64,000 bases of DNA from Pedobacter sp. MC2016-24. GTDB lineage: Bacteria > Bacteroidota > Bacteroidia > Sphingobacteriales > Sphingobacteriaceae. The notes under the pieces were generated by a model. That model worked only from the letters and a program-made list of their open reading frames with translations. It had not been told where the DNA came from and did no database searches. This document shows, one piece after another, positions 1-8,062 of the stretch (positions are counted from its first letter, which is position 1; each line of letters begins with the position of its first letter). The translations under genes and the position numbers were made by a program. The stretch is taken from assembly GCF_015223055.1 (NCBI RefSeq), contig NZ_JADFBX010000003.1:248001-312000 (forward strand). The letters are read 5' to 3'.

Positions 1-552
1 ATCAATGCAGATGATTTTTATGGTTATGAAGCATTTCAGCTGGCTTACGAATTTTTAAGCACAGCGGTGCAGGATGGTAAATATGCAAGCCTTGGTTACG
101 AGTTGAAAAATACCTTGAGTGACAATGGCTCTGTAACCAGGGGGGAGATCAGTGTAAATGAAGCTGGAAACATTACAGGTATCATTGAACGTAAATCTAT
201 TTTTAAGAAAGATGGATTGGCCGTGCTTGAGGAAGATGGTGAGGAAAGAACCTTGCCGCTGGATACCAAGGTAAGTATGAATTTTTTCTGTTTTACGCCT
301 GAGTTTGTGAACTGGTCTGAAGGAGAGTACGGTAAATTCCTGGATGAGAATCTAGATACGCAGCTAAAAGCGGAATTTCTGATCCCTGAAGTGGCCGATA
401 TCTGTATCAATGCAGGCAAAGCAGAATTAAAAATGATTCCTACAACAGCCAAATGGTTCGGGGTTACTTTTAAAGAGGACGCTGCTATTGTTAAAGCCGA
501 ATTGCAAAAATTAGTGGATGAAGGAGTTTATCCGGCTAATTTGTGGAGTTGA
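1..552 (+). CDS. NDP-sugar pyrophosphorylase-like nucleotidyltransferase (3' part)
   Basis: The reading frame is open from base 1 and ends at TGA 550-552, giving 183 visible residues. The 5' end lies outside the window. The first residues, INADDFYG, match the metal- and sugar-binding Asp segment of the sugar-phosphate nucleotidyltransferase (GT-A like) family, which joins NTP and sugar-1-phosphate to make NDP-sugars in the cytoplasm. The rest (GEISVNEAGNITGIIERK, then NFFCFTPEF) fits the C-terminal half of Bacteroidota members, usually about 300 residues, so roughly 115 residues with the GxGTR nucleotide loop should lie upstream. The exact sugar substrate cannot be read from this part. A hairpin follows the stop codon. 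Confidence 0.8.
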   Translation: MNADDFYGYEAFQLAYEFLSTAVQDGKYASLGYELKNTLSDNGSVTRGEISVNEAGNITGIIERKSIFKKDGLAVLEEDGEERTLPLDTKVSMNFFCFTPEFVNWSEGEYGKFLDENLDTQLKAEFLIPEVADICINAGKAELKMIPTTAKWFGVTFKEDAAIVKAELQKLVDEGVYPANLWS

Positions 553-578
553 TTTTCTTATGCTGTCTTCTTAATAAT

Positions 579-615
579 CAACCGGTTTCCATCTCAGGAT
601 ACCGGTTGTTCTTTT
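579..615 (+). terminator. Rho-independent terminator after the nucleotidyltransferase gene
   Basis: CAACCGGT (579-586) pairs with ACCGGTTG (601-608). After one T-T mismatch a further TCC/GGA step closes a 6-nt loop. TTCTTTT follows directly. It lies 27 nt past the stop codon and also faces the 3' end of the minus-strand lipoprotein operon. Confidence 0.75.
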
Positions 616-651
616 GCGAGTCTTCTCAATCTTTAATCTATACCTTTAGTT

Positions 652-1749
652 TTACTGCTGCTTGAATATCTTTATTCCATAAAAAGAAGTAGTAGGTTGA
701 GTATCATCCCAATCTTTGTAGGAATGCGATTCGTCAGATACATATCTCAATTTATATTTTCCGGGACCTAATTCAAATAAGGTATCGATTTTCTGGTTTT
801 TTTGTGCGCCTCCAGCGTGTGTTGAATTGTTTACATGCATTTCCCACATTACATTTCCAGATTTATCCTCAATCCATCCATAATCTGAAAAAGTCTGTAA
901 CTCATCAGCTTTATCCTTCCTGAGTGGTTTTCTATTTGAATCTTGAATCTTAAAATAAAAATACAAATAGTTGCTGTCCCAACATGACCTTACATTTGCT
1001 GAAAGATCCCTTTGATCTCTAATAATGCCCATAATCACATGATTAATAATGGAACTGGGACAATTAGCCCATAACTTGTCTTCTAATCCATCCATTATTG
1101 GAGTATACTTCATTGAGGTTAATTCCTTGCCTTTATTTTTATTTCCACTTAAAGTTATACGCCCCATTGAGGAAAAATTACTAGCATGATCTGCTTTTTT
1201 ACTCCAGGCAATTTTTCCTTCTTGTTTATAATCATCATCATTGTCTCCGATGGCAATATCAAAGCCCAAATCCTGAGGTGATTTAACTCCCAGCGATACC
1301 CATGGTATCCTTATCTCGATGTTGTAAACGCTATTTCTATCGTCTGCAAATTGCTTGCCCCAAAATTCTAAGCCGTCCTTTTTAAAATACACGCTGCCTT
1401 TATCATCAATTCCATCATTCCAAGAGAGCTTAAAATTTATAACATTTGAACTGGTAGGAGGGGAAGTGAAGCTTAGTTCAAGATCGTCACCTTTCAAATA
1501 ATATTTACGTGATGAGTTTGCCAGGTTATATACGAGTTCACCAACTGCATAAATGTGAATCTTGGTTTTTTTATCAATAGTAAAATGTTTTTCAAGATCA
1601 GAATGAACAGGCATATTTATGATTTCTGCAATTGGTTGTTTATCGGAAAATTGATTGCTAATGAAGCTTTCCCTATCATGATGTTGGCAGCTAGAGAATA
1701 AATATATTGATGCGATCAAAACACAGAACCTAATTTGATTTACCACCAT
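652..1749 (-). CDS. CBM9-like lipoprotein with a C-terminal SHSxxDWDD module
   Basis: This is a 365-residue predicted lipoprotein with lipobox FSSC at Cys21, so probably periplasmic or outer-membrane anchored. Residues about 41-200 resemble a family 9 carbohydrate-binding-module-like fold (EIRIPWVSLG, then FDIAIGDNDDD). A second copy seems to start at PIMDGLEDKLW (217-227) with WDSNYLYFYFKIQD, but is shorter. The last 75 residues end in YKLRYVSDESHSYKDWDD, a tail I have seen on other Bacteroidota periplasmic proteins. The gene overlaps the end of the upstream transglutaminase-like gene by 10 nt, so the two are very likely co-translated. A sugar or peptidoglycan ligand is possible but not shown. 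No catalytic residues are evident. Confidence 0.6.
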   Translation of the reverse strand: MVVNQIRFCVLIASIYLFSSCQHHDRESFISNQFSDKQPIAEIINMPVHSDLEKHFTIDKKTKIHIYAVGELVYNLANSSRKYYLKGDDLELSFTSPPTSSNVINFKLSWNDGIDDKGSVYFKKDGLEFWGKQFADDRNSVYNIEIRIPWVSLGVKSPQDLGFDIAIGDNDDDYKQEGKIAWSKKADHASNFSSMGRITLSGNKNKGKELTSMKYTPIMDGLEDKLWANCPSSIINHVIMGIIRDQRDLSANVRSCWDSNYLYFYFKIQDSNRKPLRKDKADELQTFSDYGWIEDKSGNVMWEMHVNNSTHAGGAQKNQKIDTLFELGPGKYKLRYVSDESHSYKDWDDTQPTTSFYGIKIFKQQ

Positions 1750-3251
1750 GTTTGCTTTCCGTTTTGTACTGTAAATATTCGTTCTTGAAATCCACCACCC
1801 TGTTTTCTAATCCACAGAAGGGATCCTTCAGGTACCTTGCTAAATTCGATAAAGTTTGCAACAGCTTTTTTTTTGCCTAATGAAATCCATTTGTTGTTCC
1901 AGTAAAATAACTCATAATCAGATCCAATTGTGATGTCATTACTTTTGTCTTCTGGATACTTACTTAAAATTCTAATGGAGGTTCTACGATTTAAATTTGG
2001 TGCAACTATTATTTTTTCTCCGTTTGGACTTAGATAAAATGGACTGGAAACCGGATGGTAACCCTCCTCGTCAAATGTTGCAGGAAGATAAATAACATCT
2101 CTCCCCATTTTCTTGAAGTCAGCTCCGTTTCCATTCGTTTCTGTCCAATGTATTGCCTGCCATTTGAGGTTATTAAATACACACAGATATACTATGTTAT
2201 TATTGTCAAAATGGGACTTTTGATTGTCTTGGAGATGAACTGGACTTACTGGCACATATTGATCAGTTACGTCCAATAAGTTTACGTTGTCTAAATGATT
2301 AGGAATAGTCTGTCCTTTAGCAATATCCGTAATATTATTTGCTTGTATTTTAAACGTTCTTCTAAATACTTTTGCAAGTTTCCTTTTCATCCAATATGAT
2401 CTGGTAAATTGAACCTTGTCCATGCCCGGATGCGTCTCTGTGCCGACAAAGTGTAAGGTCCTCTGATTCTTGATCAGTGCGTTCCAACCATGTCCACCAT
2501 TTTTATTCCCCCAGAGCGGGGTAAAATCCATAGCTACCGGTATTCCCATGGCTCTCATAGCATATAGCGTATATTGTGTAGCATCCTCGCATGTCCCTGT
2601 TTTTAAAGTTAATAAATCAGATAGGTTTAGATCCCAATCACATCTGAACCGGGCGTTTATATAGAATTTTTTCATCAGGTCTGAATTTACCAGTCTGCAT
2701 GCGAGCTGTAAATCATTTGATGTTCTCATCGAATCGGGAAGCCACTTATACTCCTTTATCATTACATCCCGCCAATTCTCAGGAGCTTCGTTATGAGCCT
2801 TGTAGGGGAGGAGGTAATTGCAAAACTCGTCAAAAGTTAACTTAGCTGCCCATGGTTTTTTCCATGCGATAAATGCCTGATCAATGTTTTTTATTAAATA
2901 AGCAGCTGAGATGGAGATTTTATCCTCTTTTTTTTCAACGGTTAGAAAATCAGGGATTGTGCTGTGAAGTTGTATTGAATCCCACTTCTTCCAGTAATCA
3001 TTTTTTAAGTCAGCTTTCATGCTGGAGTCCATAACCAAAAAAAGTTTCCTATATGCCAATATGCCCTTCCCAGTATAATGATACTGAACTGAAATATTTT
3101 CTATAAGAAATTTTGCGGCTTTTAGTTTCTCCGTCTCACCATTTTTTTGGTAATAGTCGATGACCTTTTTGAATTCTTTGTTGTTTTCATGAACAGGATG
3201 TTGACAGGAATAAAAAAAAATGGAAATTATTCCCAGTGCTATTCTAAGCAT
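1740..3251 (-). CDS. Transglutaminase-like lipoprotein
   Basis: This is a 503-residue lipoprotein with lipobox FYSC at Cys16. A transglutaminase/papain-like core is visible: GTCEDATQYTLYAMRAMGIP holds the probable nucleophile Cys221, and GGHGWNALI holds His254. The third acidic residue would lie in the next strand and I cannot assign it firmly. The C-terminal half is beta-rich and ends in LLWIRKQGGGFQERIFTV, as in other Bacteroidota transglutaminase-superfamily lipoproteins. Such proteins are usually thought to cleave peptides or cell-wall cross-links rather than cross-link proteins. It is the first gene of a two-gene minus-strand operon with the CBM9-like lipoprotein. Confidence 0.75.
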   Translation of the reverse strand: MLRIALGIISIFFYSCQHPVHENNKEFKKVIDYYQKNGETEKLKAAKFLIENISVQYHYTGKGILAYRKLFLVMDSSMKADLKNDYWKKWDSIQLHSTIPDFLTVEKKEDKISISAAYLIKNIDQAFIAWKKPWAAKLTFDEFCNYLLPYKAHNEAPENWRDVMIKEYKWLPDSMRTSNDLQLACRLVNSDLMKKFYINARFRCDWDLNLSDLLTLKTGTCEDATQYTLYAMRAMGIPVAMDFTPLWGNKNGGHGWNALIKNQRTLHFVGTETHPGMDKVQFTRSYWMKRKLAKVFRRTFKIQANNITDIAKGQTIPNHLDNVNLLDVTDQYVPVSPVHLQDNQKSHFDNNNIVYLCVFNNLKWQAIHWTETNGNGADFKKMGRDVIYLPATFDEEGYHPVSSPFYLSPNGEKIIVAPNLNRRTSIRILSKYPEDKSNDITIGSDYELFYWNNKWISLGKKKAVANFIEFSKVPEGSLLWIRKQGGGFQERIFTVQNGKQTWW

Positions 3252-3329
3252 AATTGGTTTGAGGGGCGTTAATGGTATTAATAGAAGGACGAATGTAACT
3301 AAATTGATTGAAATTGTTATTGTTTTGAT

Positions 3330-3364
3330 AATATAATAAATATCAAAATGACATTTATTATATT
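3330..3364. promoter_or_regulatory. Perfect AT-rich inverted repeat overlapping a -7 box (candidate operator)
   Basis: Bases 3330-3341 are an exact reverse complement of 3353-3364 (12 bp arms, 11-bp spacer atcaaaatgac). The right arm overlaps TATATTTG (3359-3366), which fits the Bacteroidota -7 consensus TAnnTTTG. I see no clear -33 TTG at the right distance. The repeat lies 21 nt before the small HTH gene and between divergent genes. Autoregulation by that HTH protein is an inference. Confidence 0.45.
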
Positions 3365-3385
3365 TGGCGTTTAACGTCTCTCCCT

Positions 3386-3619
3386 ATGTCAAACAATTCA
3401 ATCAGTAAATTGGATTATCTTAACCAGTTAATTCGAACAAAAGCAACCGGATCACCTGAACGCCTGGCGAAAAAAATGGCGGTTTGCAAACGATCAGTTT
3501 TTAGTTATCTCGATATTTTACGGGAACTGGGTGCAAAAATAGCTTATGACCAGTATAAAAAAACTTATTATTACGAGGAGGCTGGTACGTTTAATTTCAA
3601 ATTTCAGAAAGAATCATAG
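3386..3619 (+). CDS. Small helix-turn-helix DNA-binding protein
   Basis: This 77-residue protein is little more than one winged-helix/HTH_11-like domain. Residues 20-50 (GSPERLAKKMAVCKRSVFSYLDILRELGA) give the helix-turn-helix, and KIAYDQYKKTYYY the wing. There is no ligand or dimerisation domain, so it could act as a small repressor or as a partner. It begins 21 nt after a perfect inverted repeat that overlaps a -7 box. It is in the same frame as the downstream membrane gene and separated from it only by the TAG at 3617-3619. Confidence 0.65.
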   Translation: MSNNSISKLDYLNQLIRTKATGSPERLAKKMAVCKRSVFSYLDILRELGAKIAYDQYKKTYYYEEAGTFNFKFQKES

Positions 3620-4846
3620 TTGTCTACATCTAAAAGAATACAGATTTATTCTTTCTACGGCATTATATCACTGTGCTTAGTCATATCCATGATAACTGAA
3701 AGTAGGTCTTTTACTTTAGGCTGTTCAGTTGTACTGATACTGAGTTTTTGCTACTTGCAAAAAATCACATCAAGGCTGCGGTTAATGCTATTTGCTTCGC
3801 TATTTGTGTTAGGCGTTATTTTAATTTGTTTCTTCAAATCCGATTCATCATCCGGAAGATTGCTCATTTATAAAGTTTCTGTTGACATGCTAAACGATAA
3901 ACTTTTGATTGGCCATGGTTCTGGAATGTTTAAAAGCACTTACTTAATCCATCAGGCTAAATATTTTAGCTCGGTCGGTTATACTCAAAAAGAGTTATTA
4001 TTGGCGGATAATACCCATTATGCATTTAACGATTACTATCAGTTTTTAATAGATTATGGCCTGTTGTCCATTTCAATAGTTCTGTTGATGTCTTTTTATC
4101 TAATCCGTATTGGATTGAGGAAAATACTAGAGTCAAATGTAGGATTATTGTATATGTTGTCGCTTGCGGCGATTATAATCATCATGACTGCAGCAGCTTT
4201 TAATCACATATTTGAAAAGCCTGTGTATCAATCCGTTTTTCTTTTGGGCATTTTCTTAGTACTCAAAGCCCATCTAAGATCTGGTTATCCTGTTGGCTTT
4301 CTCAGTACAGTATATATTATTTTGCAGTGTGGTATCATTTGTTTTGCTTTTAATTATCAAGTTTTTCATTACAGCCATTATCAAAAAAATAAAGAGGCTC
4401 ATGAACTTTACAGTTCTGGTTTTCTAAACAAATCCTTAACTATGCTGCAAGATATTTATCCCACATACAAAACGGATTCCTTCTATCTTGAATTTTATGG
4501 AAGAGTTTTATTACGAAGTGGACAACACTTAAAGGCTCTTAAGATGTTAGAGCAGGCAGCATTAATTGCCCCTAATAGTGAATTGTTAAAAACCATTGGT
4601 GATTGCTATTGTCAGTTGCGTGATTTAATTCGGTCAGAAAAATATTATAAGCTGGCAATTGACATGGTTCCGAATAGGTTTGGCAGTAGGTATGCACTTT
4701 TTAATTTCTATATACTAACTAATCAAAATTCGGCAGCTCTTAAAACTGGTGTTGAAATTCTAAATTTGCCTGTCAAAGTTCCATCTCAGCGGGTAGAAAT
4801 CATTTTAAAAAGTGTTTCTGAGAAAATGAACGCCATAAACCAATAG
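3620..4846 (+). CDS. 5'-truncated O-antigen ligase (Wzy_C)-like membrane protein with TPR tail
   Basis: The frame encodes up to 408 residues. The diagnostic segment is SGRLLIYKVSVDML (about 76-89) followed by GHGSGMFKSTYLIHQAKYF and LLADNTHYAFNDYYQFLIDYGLL, the pattern of the Wzy_C/O-antigen ligase periplasmic loop. About six hydrophobic helices are visible, then TPR-like repeats from about residue 255. Family members with such a TPR tail normally have several more transmembrane helices before this loop and are clearly longer, so the N-terminal part is missing. The only early start is a TTG directly after the previous stop codon; the first in-frame ATG is at 3689. It may be a shortened functional protein or a decaying gene. 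Confidence 0.6.
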   Translation: MSTSKRIQIYSFYGIISLCLVISMITESRSFTLGCSVVLILSFCYLQKITSRLRLMLFASLFVLGVILICFFKSDSSSGRLLIYKVSVDMLNDKLLIGHGSGMFKSTYLIHQAKYFSSVGYTQKELLLADNTHYAFNDYYQFLIDYGLLSISIVLLMSFYLIRIGLRKILESNVGLLYMLSLAAIIIIMTAAAFNHIFEKPVYQSVFLLGIFLVLKAHLRSGYPVGFLSTVYIILQCGIICFAFNYQVFHYSHYQKNKEAHELYSSGFLNKSLTMLQDIYPTYKTDSFYLEFYGRVLLRSGQHLKALKMLEQAALIAPNSELLKTIGDCYCQLRDLIRSEKYYKLAIDMVPNRFGSRYALFNFYILTNQNSAALKTGVEILNLPVKVPSQRVEIILKSVSEKMNAINQ

Positions 4847-4924
4847 TGCATTTTGGCTGCACTCTTAGTCGTTACTTTTACAATTCTCAATACTGAGAAC
4901 TAAATCAAAAACACTCTTATAAAA

Positions 4925-6406
4925 ATGAAAAACAGACTACGATTTATTTTGCTTTTTTTTATACCATTGGGTATTTCAATTTTATTTTATGCTTGTAGAA
5001 AAGATACAGCAATTGACTTCTTCCAGTTTGGTGAAGAACAATTTACAAATCCAGATGTACCTATGGATAGTAACTTAGCTAAAATCTATTACAAAAAGGC
5101 ATTAAAACCTACGCAGAACCTGGTAACAGCTAATGCTAAATCAGCTAAAGCAAATAAGAAATTATTAAAATTCAAAGACTTATATCAGTCAGAGACATAT
5201 GAATTTACTTTTGTTGAAATCCCTTTATATTATAACCAACGTCCTTCTTCTTTTTTCAATAGGGAAAACCTCTCAGCGGAAGACGCTCAGAAAGTATTGG
5301 ATGGTAGTTTCGATAGATTAATCATATACAAGGATAAGAATACCGGAAAAGTAGACCAGCGGATCATAAGGTTTATCCCTAGTTTTGAATATTTACAAAA
5401 AAACAATAATGATATAAGTAATAACCATTTAAATAAACTTGACAGAAATTTTAATGGATACTTAAAATATATGAGTTGGGATGGGACTGACCTTTATTTA
5501 CTTAAGATTGTTAATGGTAGATCAGTTCAGAAGTTCGACTATAAAACCATTAACTCGGCTAAAAGTGCCAGAACTTCGGAAACTTGCGAGACCATTTGTA
5601 GCTGGGATTATGTTCAGAACTGTTGGTATTCAGATCCAGAACATACGCAAAATGAGCATTGTGGTGAATGGACTCTTGTTGCAACGTCATGCTGGTCTGA
5701 ATGTACTGGAACGGTAACACCACCAGTTAATCCTTGCCCATCTGGAAATTGTGGTGGATCAACCCCACCTGTTGATCAAACAGGCAATACATGGCCTAAT
5801 AATATCTTATTGCTCGAACCACATGTTAGTAGTGTAGTTAAAGATATGGTGAAATACTTGGAATGTTTTAATGCCACTCTTCCAGCTACGATTAATATAT
5901 ATGTTGATCAACCTGAGGCAAATACTTCAAAAACTTGGAGTGGAACGATTAATGACCCAGATGTAGGACATACCTTTGTTTCCATAGAACAGACTATAGG
6001 TAGTCAAGTTATAACACGTGTGTTTGGATTCTATCCCAATAAATCGATAAATCCATTCTATGGTCAAACTGCGGGAAGTGAAATCCATAATGATGGTGGT
6101 CATCTTTACGACGTTAAGGTAACTGTTGTCGTTCCCCCTGCAAAATTAGCTGCGGCGCTGACTTTCAGCAAAAACTATTCACAGGGTTATGATCTTGATA
6201 ATTATAATTGTACGGATTTTGGACTAGGTTTTGCTAATACTATTGGAGTGCACTTACCTGATGTAGATGGAACCTGGCCGGGCGGCGGAGGATCTAATCC
6301 CGGAAATTTGGGACAGAGTATTAGAGGTTTGGAGAGCAGTACAAACATGACAATTAAGAAAACGTCTGGAACTGCTGTTGGAAATACAGGAAATTGTGGT
6401 AACTAG
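4925..6406 (+). CDS. Cys-rich lipoprotein with a papain-like (permuted NlpC/P60-like) C-terminal domain
   Basis: This is a 493-residue lipoprotein with lipobox FYAC at Cys24. Residues 30-205 form an unrecognised N-terminal region. A Cys-rich stretch at 221-276 has eight cysteines (221, 225, 233, 246, 256, 260, 271, 276), followed by a PPV/Gly linker. The C-terminal domain (295-450) has DVGHTFVSI with His349, and DNYNCTDFGLGFA with Cys429. The order His before Cys, with NCTDF next to a helix, is what circularly permuted papain-like (NlpC/P60, LRAT-like) hydrolases show. The domain name is an inference. It is followed 14 nt later by a small secreted protein gene. Confidence 0.55.
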   Translation: MKNRLRFILLFFIPLGISILFYACRKDTAIDFFQFGEEQFTNPDVPMDSNLAKIYYKKALKPTQNLVTANAKSAKANKKLLKFKDLYQSETYEFTFVEIPLYYNQRPSSFFNRENLSAEDAQKVLDGSFDRLIIYKDKNTGKVDQRIIRFIPSFEYLQKNNNDISNNHLNKLDRNFNGYLKYMSWDGTDLYLLKIVNGRSVQKFDYKTINSAKSARTSETCETICSWDYVQNCWYSDPEHTQNEHCGEWTLVATSCWSECTGTVTPPVNPCPSGNCGGSTPPVDQTGNTWPNNILLLEPHVSSVVKDMVKYLECFNATLPATINIYVDQPEANTSKTWSGTINDPDVGHTFVSIEQTIGSQVITRVFGFYPNKSINPFYGQTAGSEIHNDGGHLYDVKVTVVVPPAKLAAALTFSKNYSQGYDLDNYNCTDFGLGFANTIGVHLPDVDGTWPGGGGSNPGNLGQSIRGLESSTNMTIKKTSGTAVGNTGNCGN

Positions 6407-6420
6407 TTAAATCAGAAATT

Positions 6421-6864
6421 ATGATAAAATACAGTCTATTGGTGTTCATTTTTTTCTTCGCCTCGTTAGGTGCAAAGGCTTATGACGATACAGGGTTAAT
6501 TAATGCCTTTATTAAATCCGTTTCTGATCCGAAGGTCAAAACAGATGATATCATTTCTAATTATTTATGTTTGACAGAAAAGAACCATGATTCGGAATAT
6601 TATAAGTTGGTAGTTTCGCAGGTGGAATTGCTGAGAAAGGATCTGGCAAATCTGCAAGTAGAGAAATTTAAGATTTTGAAGTACAGTGAGTTTCCAGAGG
6701 CTGAAAAGGTGATTTTAATAGATTCAACAGAGTATGAGTATGTTTATGCTGTTAAAAATGGAAAGAAAACTGTGGTTAATTTATATGTGAAGAATAATAA
6801 AATTAGCTCATTTGTGACAATGAATAAAGGGAAGCTTAAAATTTTCTTTATACTTTGTAAGTAA
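6421..6864 (+). CDS. Small secreted protein of unknown function
   Basis: This 147-residue protein has a typical signal peptide (MIKYSLLVFIFFFASLGAKA, cut probably after Ala20) and no lipobox. The mature part is mixed alpha/beta with a final strand-rich region and Cys146 next to the C-terminus. I do not recognise a family. It follows the Cys-rich papain-like lipoprotein gene by 14 nt and a hairpin closes the unit, so the two are probably co-transcribed. An inhibitor or partner role for the upstream enzyme-like protein is possible but only an inference. Confidence 0.6.
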   Translation: MIKYSLLVFIFFFASLGAKAYDDTGLINAFIKSVSDPKVKTDDIISNYLCLTEKNHDSEYYKLVVSQVELLRKDLANLQVEKFKILKYSEFPEAEKVILIDSTEYEYVYAVKNGKKTVVNLYVKNNKISSFVTMNKGKLKIFFILCK

Positions 6865-6870
6865 TGATTA

Positions 6871-6899
6871 GAGGCCGCAGAATCAATAATTGCGGCCTC
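6871..6899 (+). terminator. Perfect 9-bp hairpin after the small secreted protein gene
   Basis: GAGGCCGCA (6871-6879) and TGCGGCCTC (6891-6899) are exact complements around an 11-nt loop, 6 nt after the stop codon. There is no T-run, so it may terminate weakly or protect the transcript end. Confidence 0.6.
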
Positions 6900-7049
6900 A
6901 TCTCAAATATCGATGTTGGGTATTCATCCAATATGACGGTGCTGATAAGTCGAAACTTTTATAGACGTTAAAAAAACATTCCTTGATTTGCTTACAAGCT
7001 TCAGGGCTTTGCATACATGCACATGATTTGGCTTGCCGACCTTTGGATC

Positions 7050-8054
7050 ATGGAAATAAAACAAATAGCATTGGGCAGCCAGGGTTTGGTTTTGCCTGTG
7101 ATCGGCCTGGGCTGTATGGGCATGACGGGCTTTGAAAAGGCGCATATGTATGGTCCTGCGGATGAGCAGGAAGCCATCGCAACGATCCAGCGTTCGCTGG
7201 AGTTGGGCGGCAACTTTTTAGATACTGCCGATCTGTACGGACCGCTGAAGAATGAGCAGTTGATTGCTAAAGCGATTAGTGGTAAACGTGATCAGTATAT
7301 TTTAGCGAGCAAGTTTGGCTGGGAGATCGATGATGACAATAAGGTAACCTGGGCCATCAATGGTAAGAAAGCTTATGTAAAGAAATCTTTAGAGCGTTCG
7401 CTCAAAAACCTGAATACGGATTACATTGATCTGTATTACCTGCACCGCCTGGATAAAAATACGCCGATCGAGGAAACTGTTGAGGCCATGGCCGAGCTGG
7501 TTAAAGAAGGTAAGGTGGGTTATATCGGTCTGTCGGAAGTTTCGTCTGATACGGTTAAGCGGGCACATGCTGTGCACCCAATCACTACCGTACAAAGCGA
7601 GTACTCTTTGTTTGAGCGGAGGGTGGAAGAACGTGGCGTACTGGCAACTTTAAAGGATTTGGGTATTGGTTTTGTCGCTTACTCACCACTGGGCCGTGGA
7701 TTCTTATCTGGACAAATCAAAAGCATCGATGACCTGCCTGAGCATGATTTCCGCAGGGCAATCCCACGTTTCCAGGGCTTGCAGTTTGACAAGAATATTG
7801 AATTGGTGAAAGCCATCGAAAAAATGGCTGAAGCAAAGCAAGTTACTTCTTCGCAACTGGCTTTGGCCTGGATCATGAGCAAAGGCATCCTGCCGATTCC
7901 GGGAACGAAACGCCGGAAGTACCTGGAGCAAAACATTGCAGCAACAGATATTGTATTGACTGAGGCGGATCTATCACAACTGGAAAGCATTGTGCCTTTA
8001 GGTACAGATACCGGCGCGCCTTATGATGAGTTTAGTATGGGCTTAATTGATTAA
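7050..8054 (+). CDS. Aldo/keto reductase
   Basis: This is a cytosolic NADPH-dependent oxidoreductase of the AKR (YajO/YghZ-like) group, 334 residues from ATG 7050. An in-frame ATG at 7017 would add 11 residues (MHMIWLADLWI) that do not fit the family, so the later start is chosen. The catalytic tetrad is visible: Asp58 and Tyr63 in FLDTADLYG, Lys88 in ASKFG, His132 in YYLHRLD. The cofactor region GILPIPGTKRRKYLEQN is near the C-terminus. The natural substrate cannot be told from sequence. The gene is followed 8 nt later by an AraC-family regulator, a common pairing, so that regulator may control it. Confidence 0.9.
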   Translation: MEIKQIALGSQGLVLPVIGLGCMGMTGFEKAHMYGPADEQEAIATIQRSLELGGNFLDTADLYGPLKNEQLIAKAISGKRDQYILASKFGWEIDDDNKVTWAINGKKAYVKKSLERSLKNLNTDYIDLYYLHRLDKNTPIEETVEAMAELVKEGKVGYIGLSEVSSDTVKRAHAVHPITTVQSEYSLFERRVEERGVLATLKDLGIGFVAYSPLGRGFLSGQIKSIDDLPEHDFRRAIPRFQGLQFDKNIELVKAIEKMAEAKQVTSSQLALAWIMSKGILPIPGTKRRKYLEQNIAATDIVLTEADLSQLESIVPLGTDTGAPYDEFSMGLID

Positions 8055-8062
8055 TTTTGTAT

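Noticed and set aside
3617..3622. Read-through of TAG to fuse the HTH protein with the ligase-like protein
   Set aside because: There is no sign of stop-codon reassignment or a recoding structure, and the two domains have no functional link; kept only as a remark.
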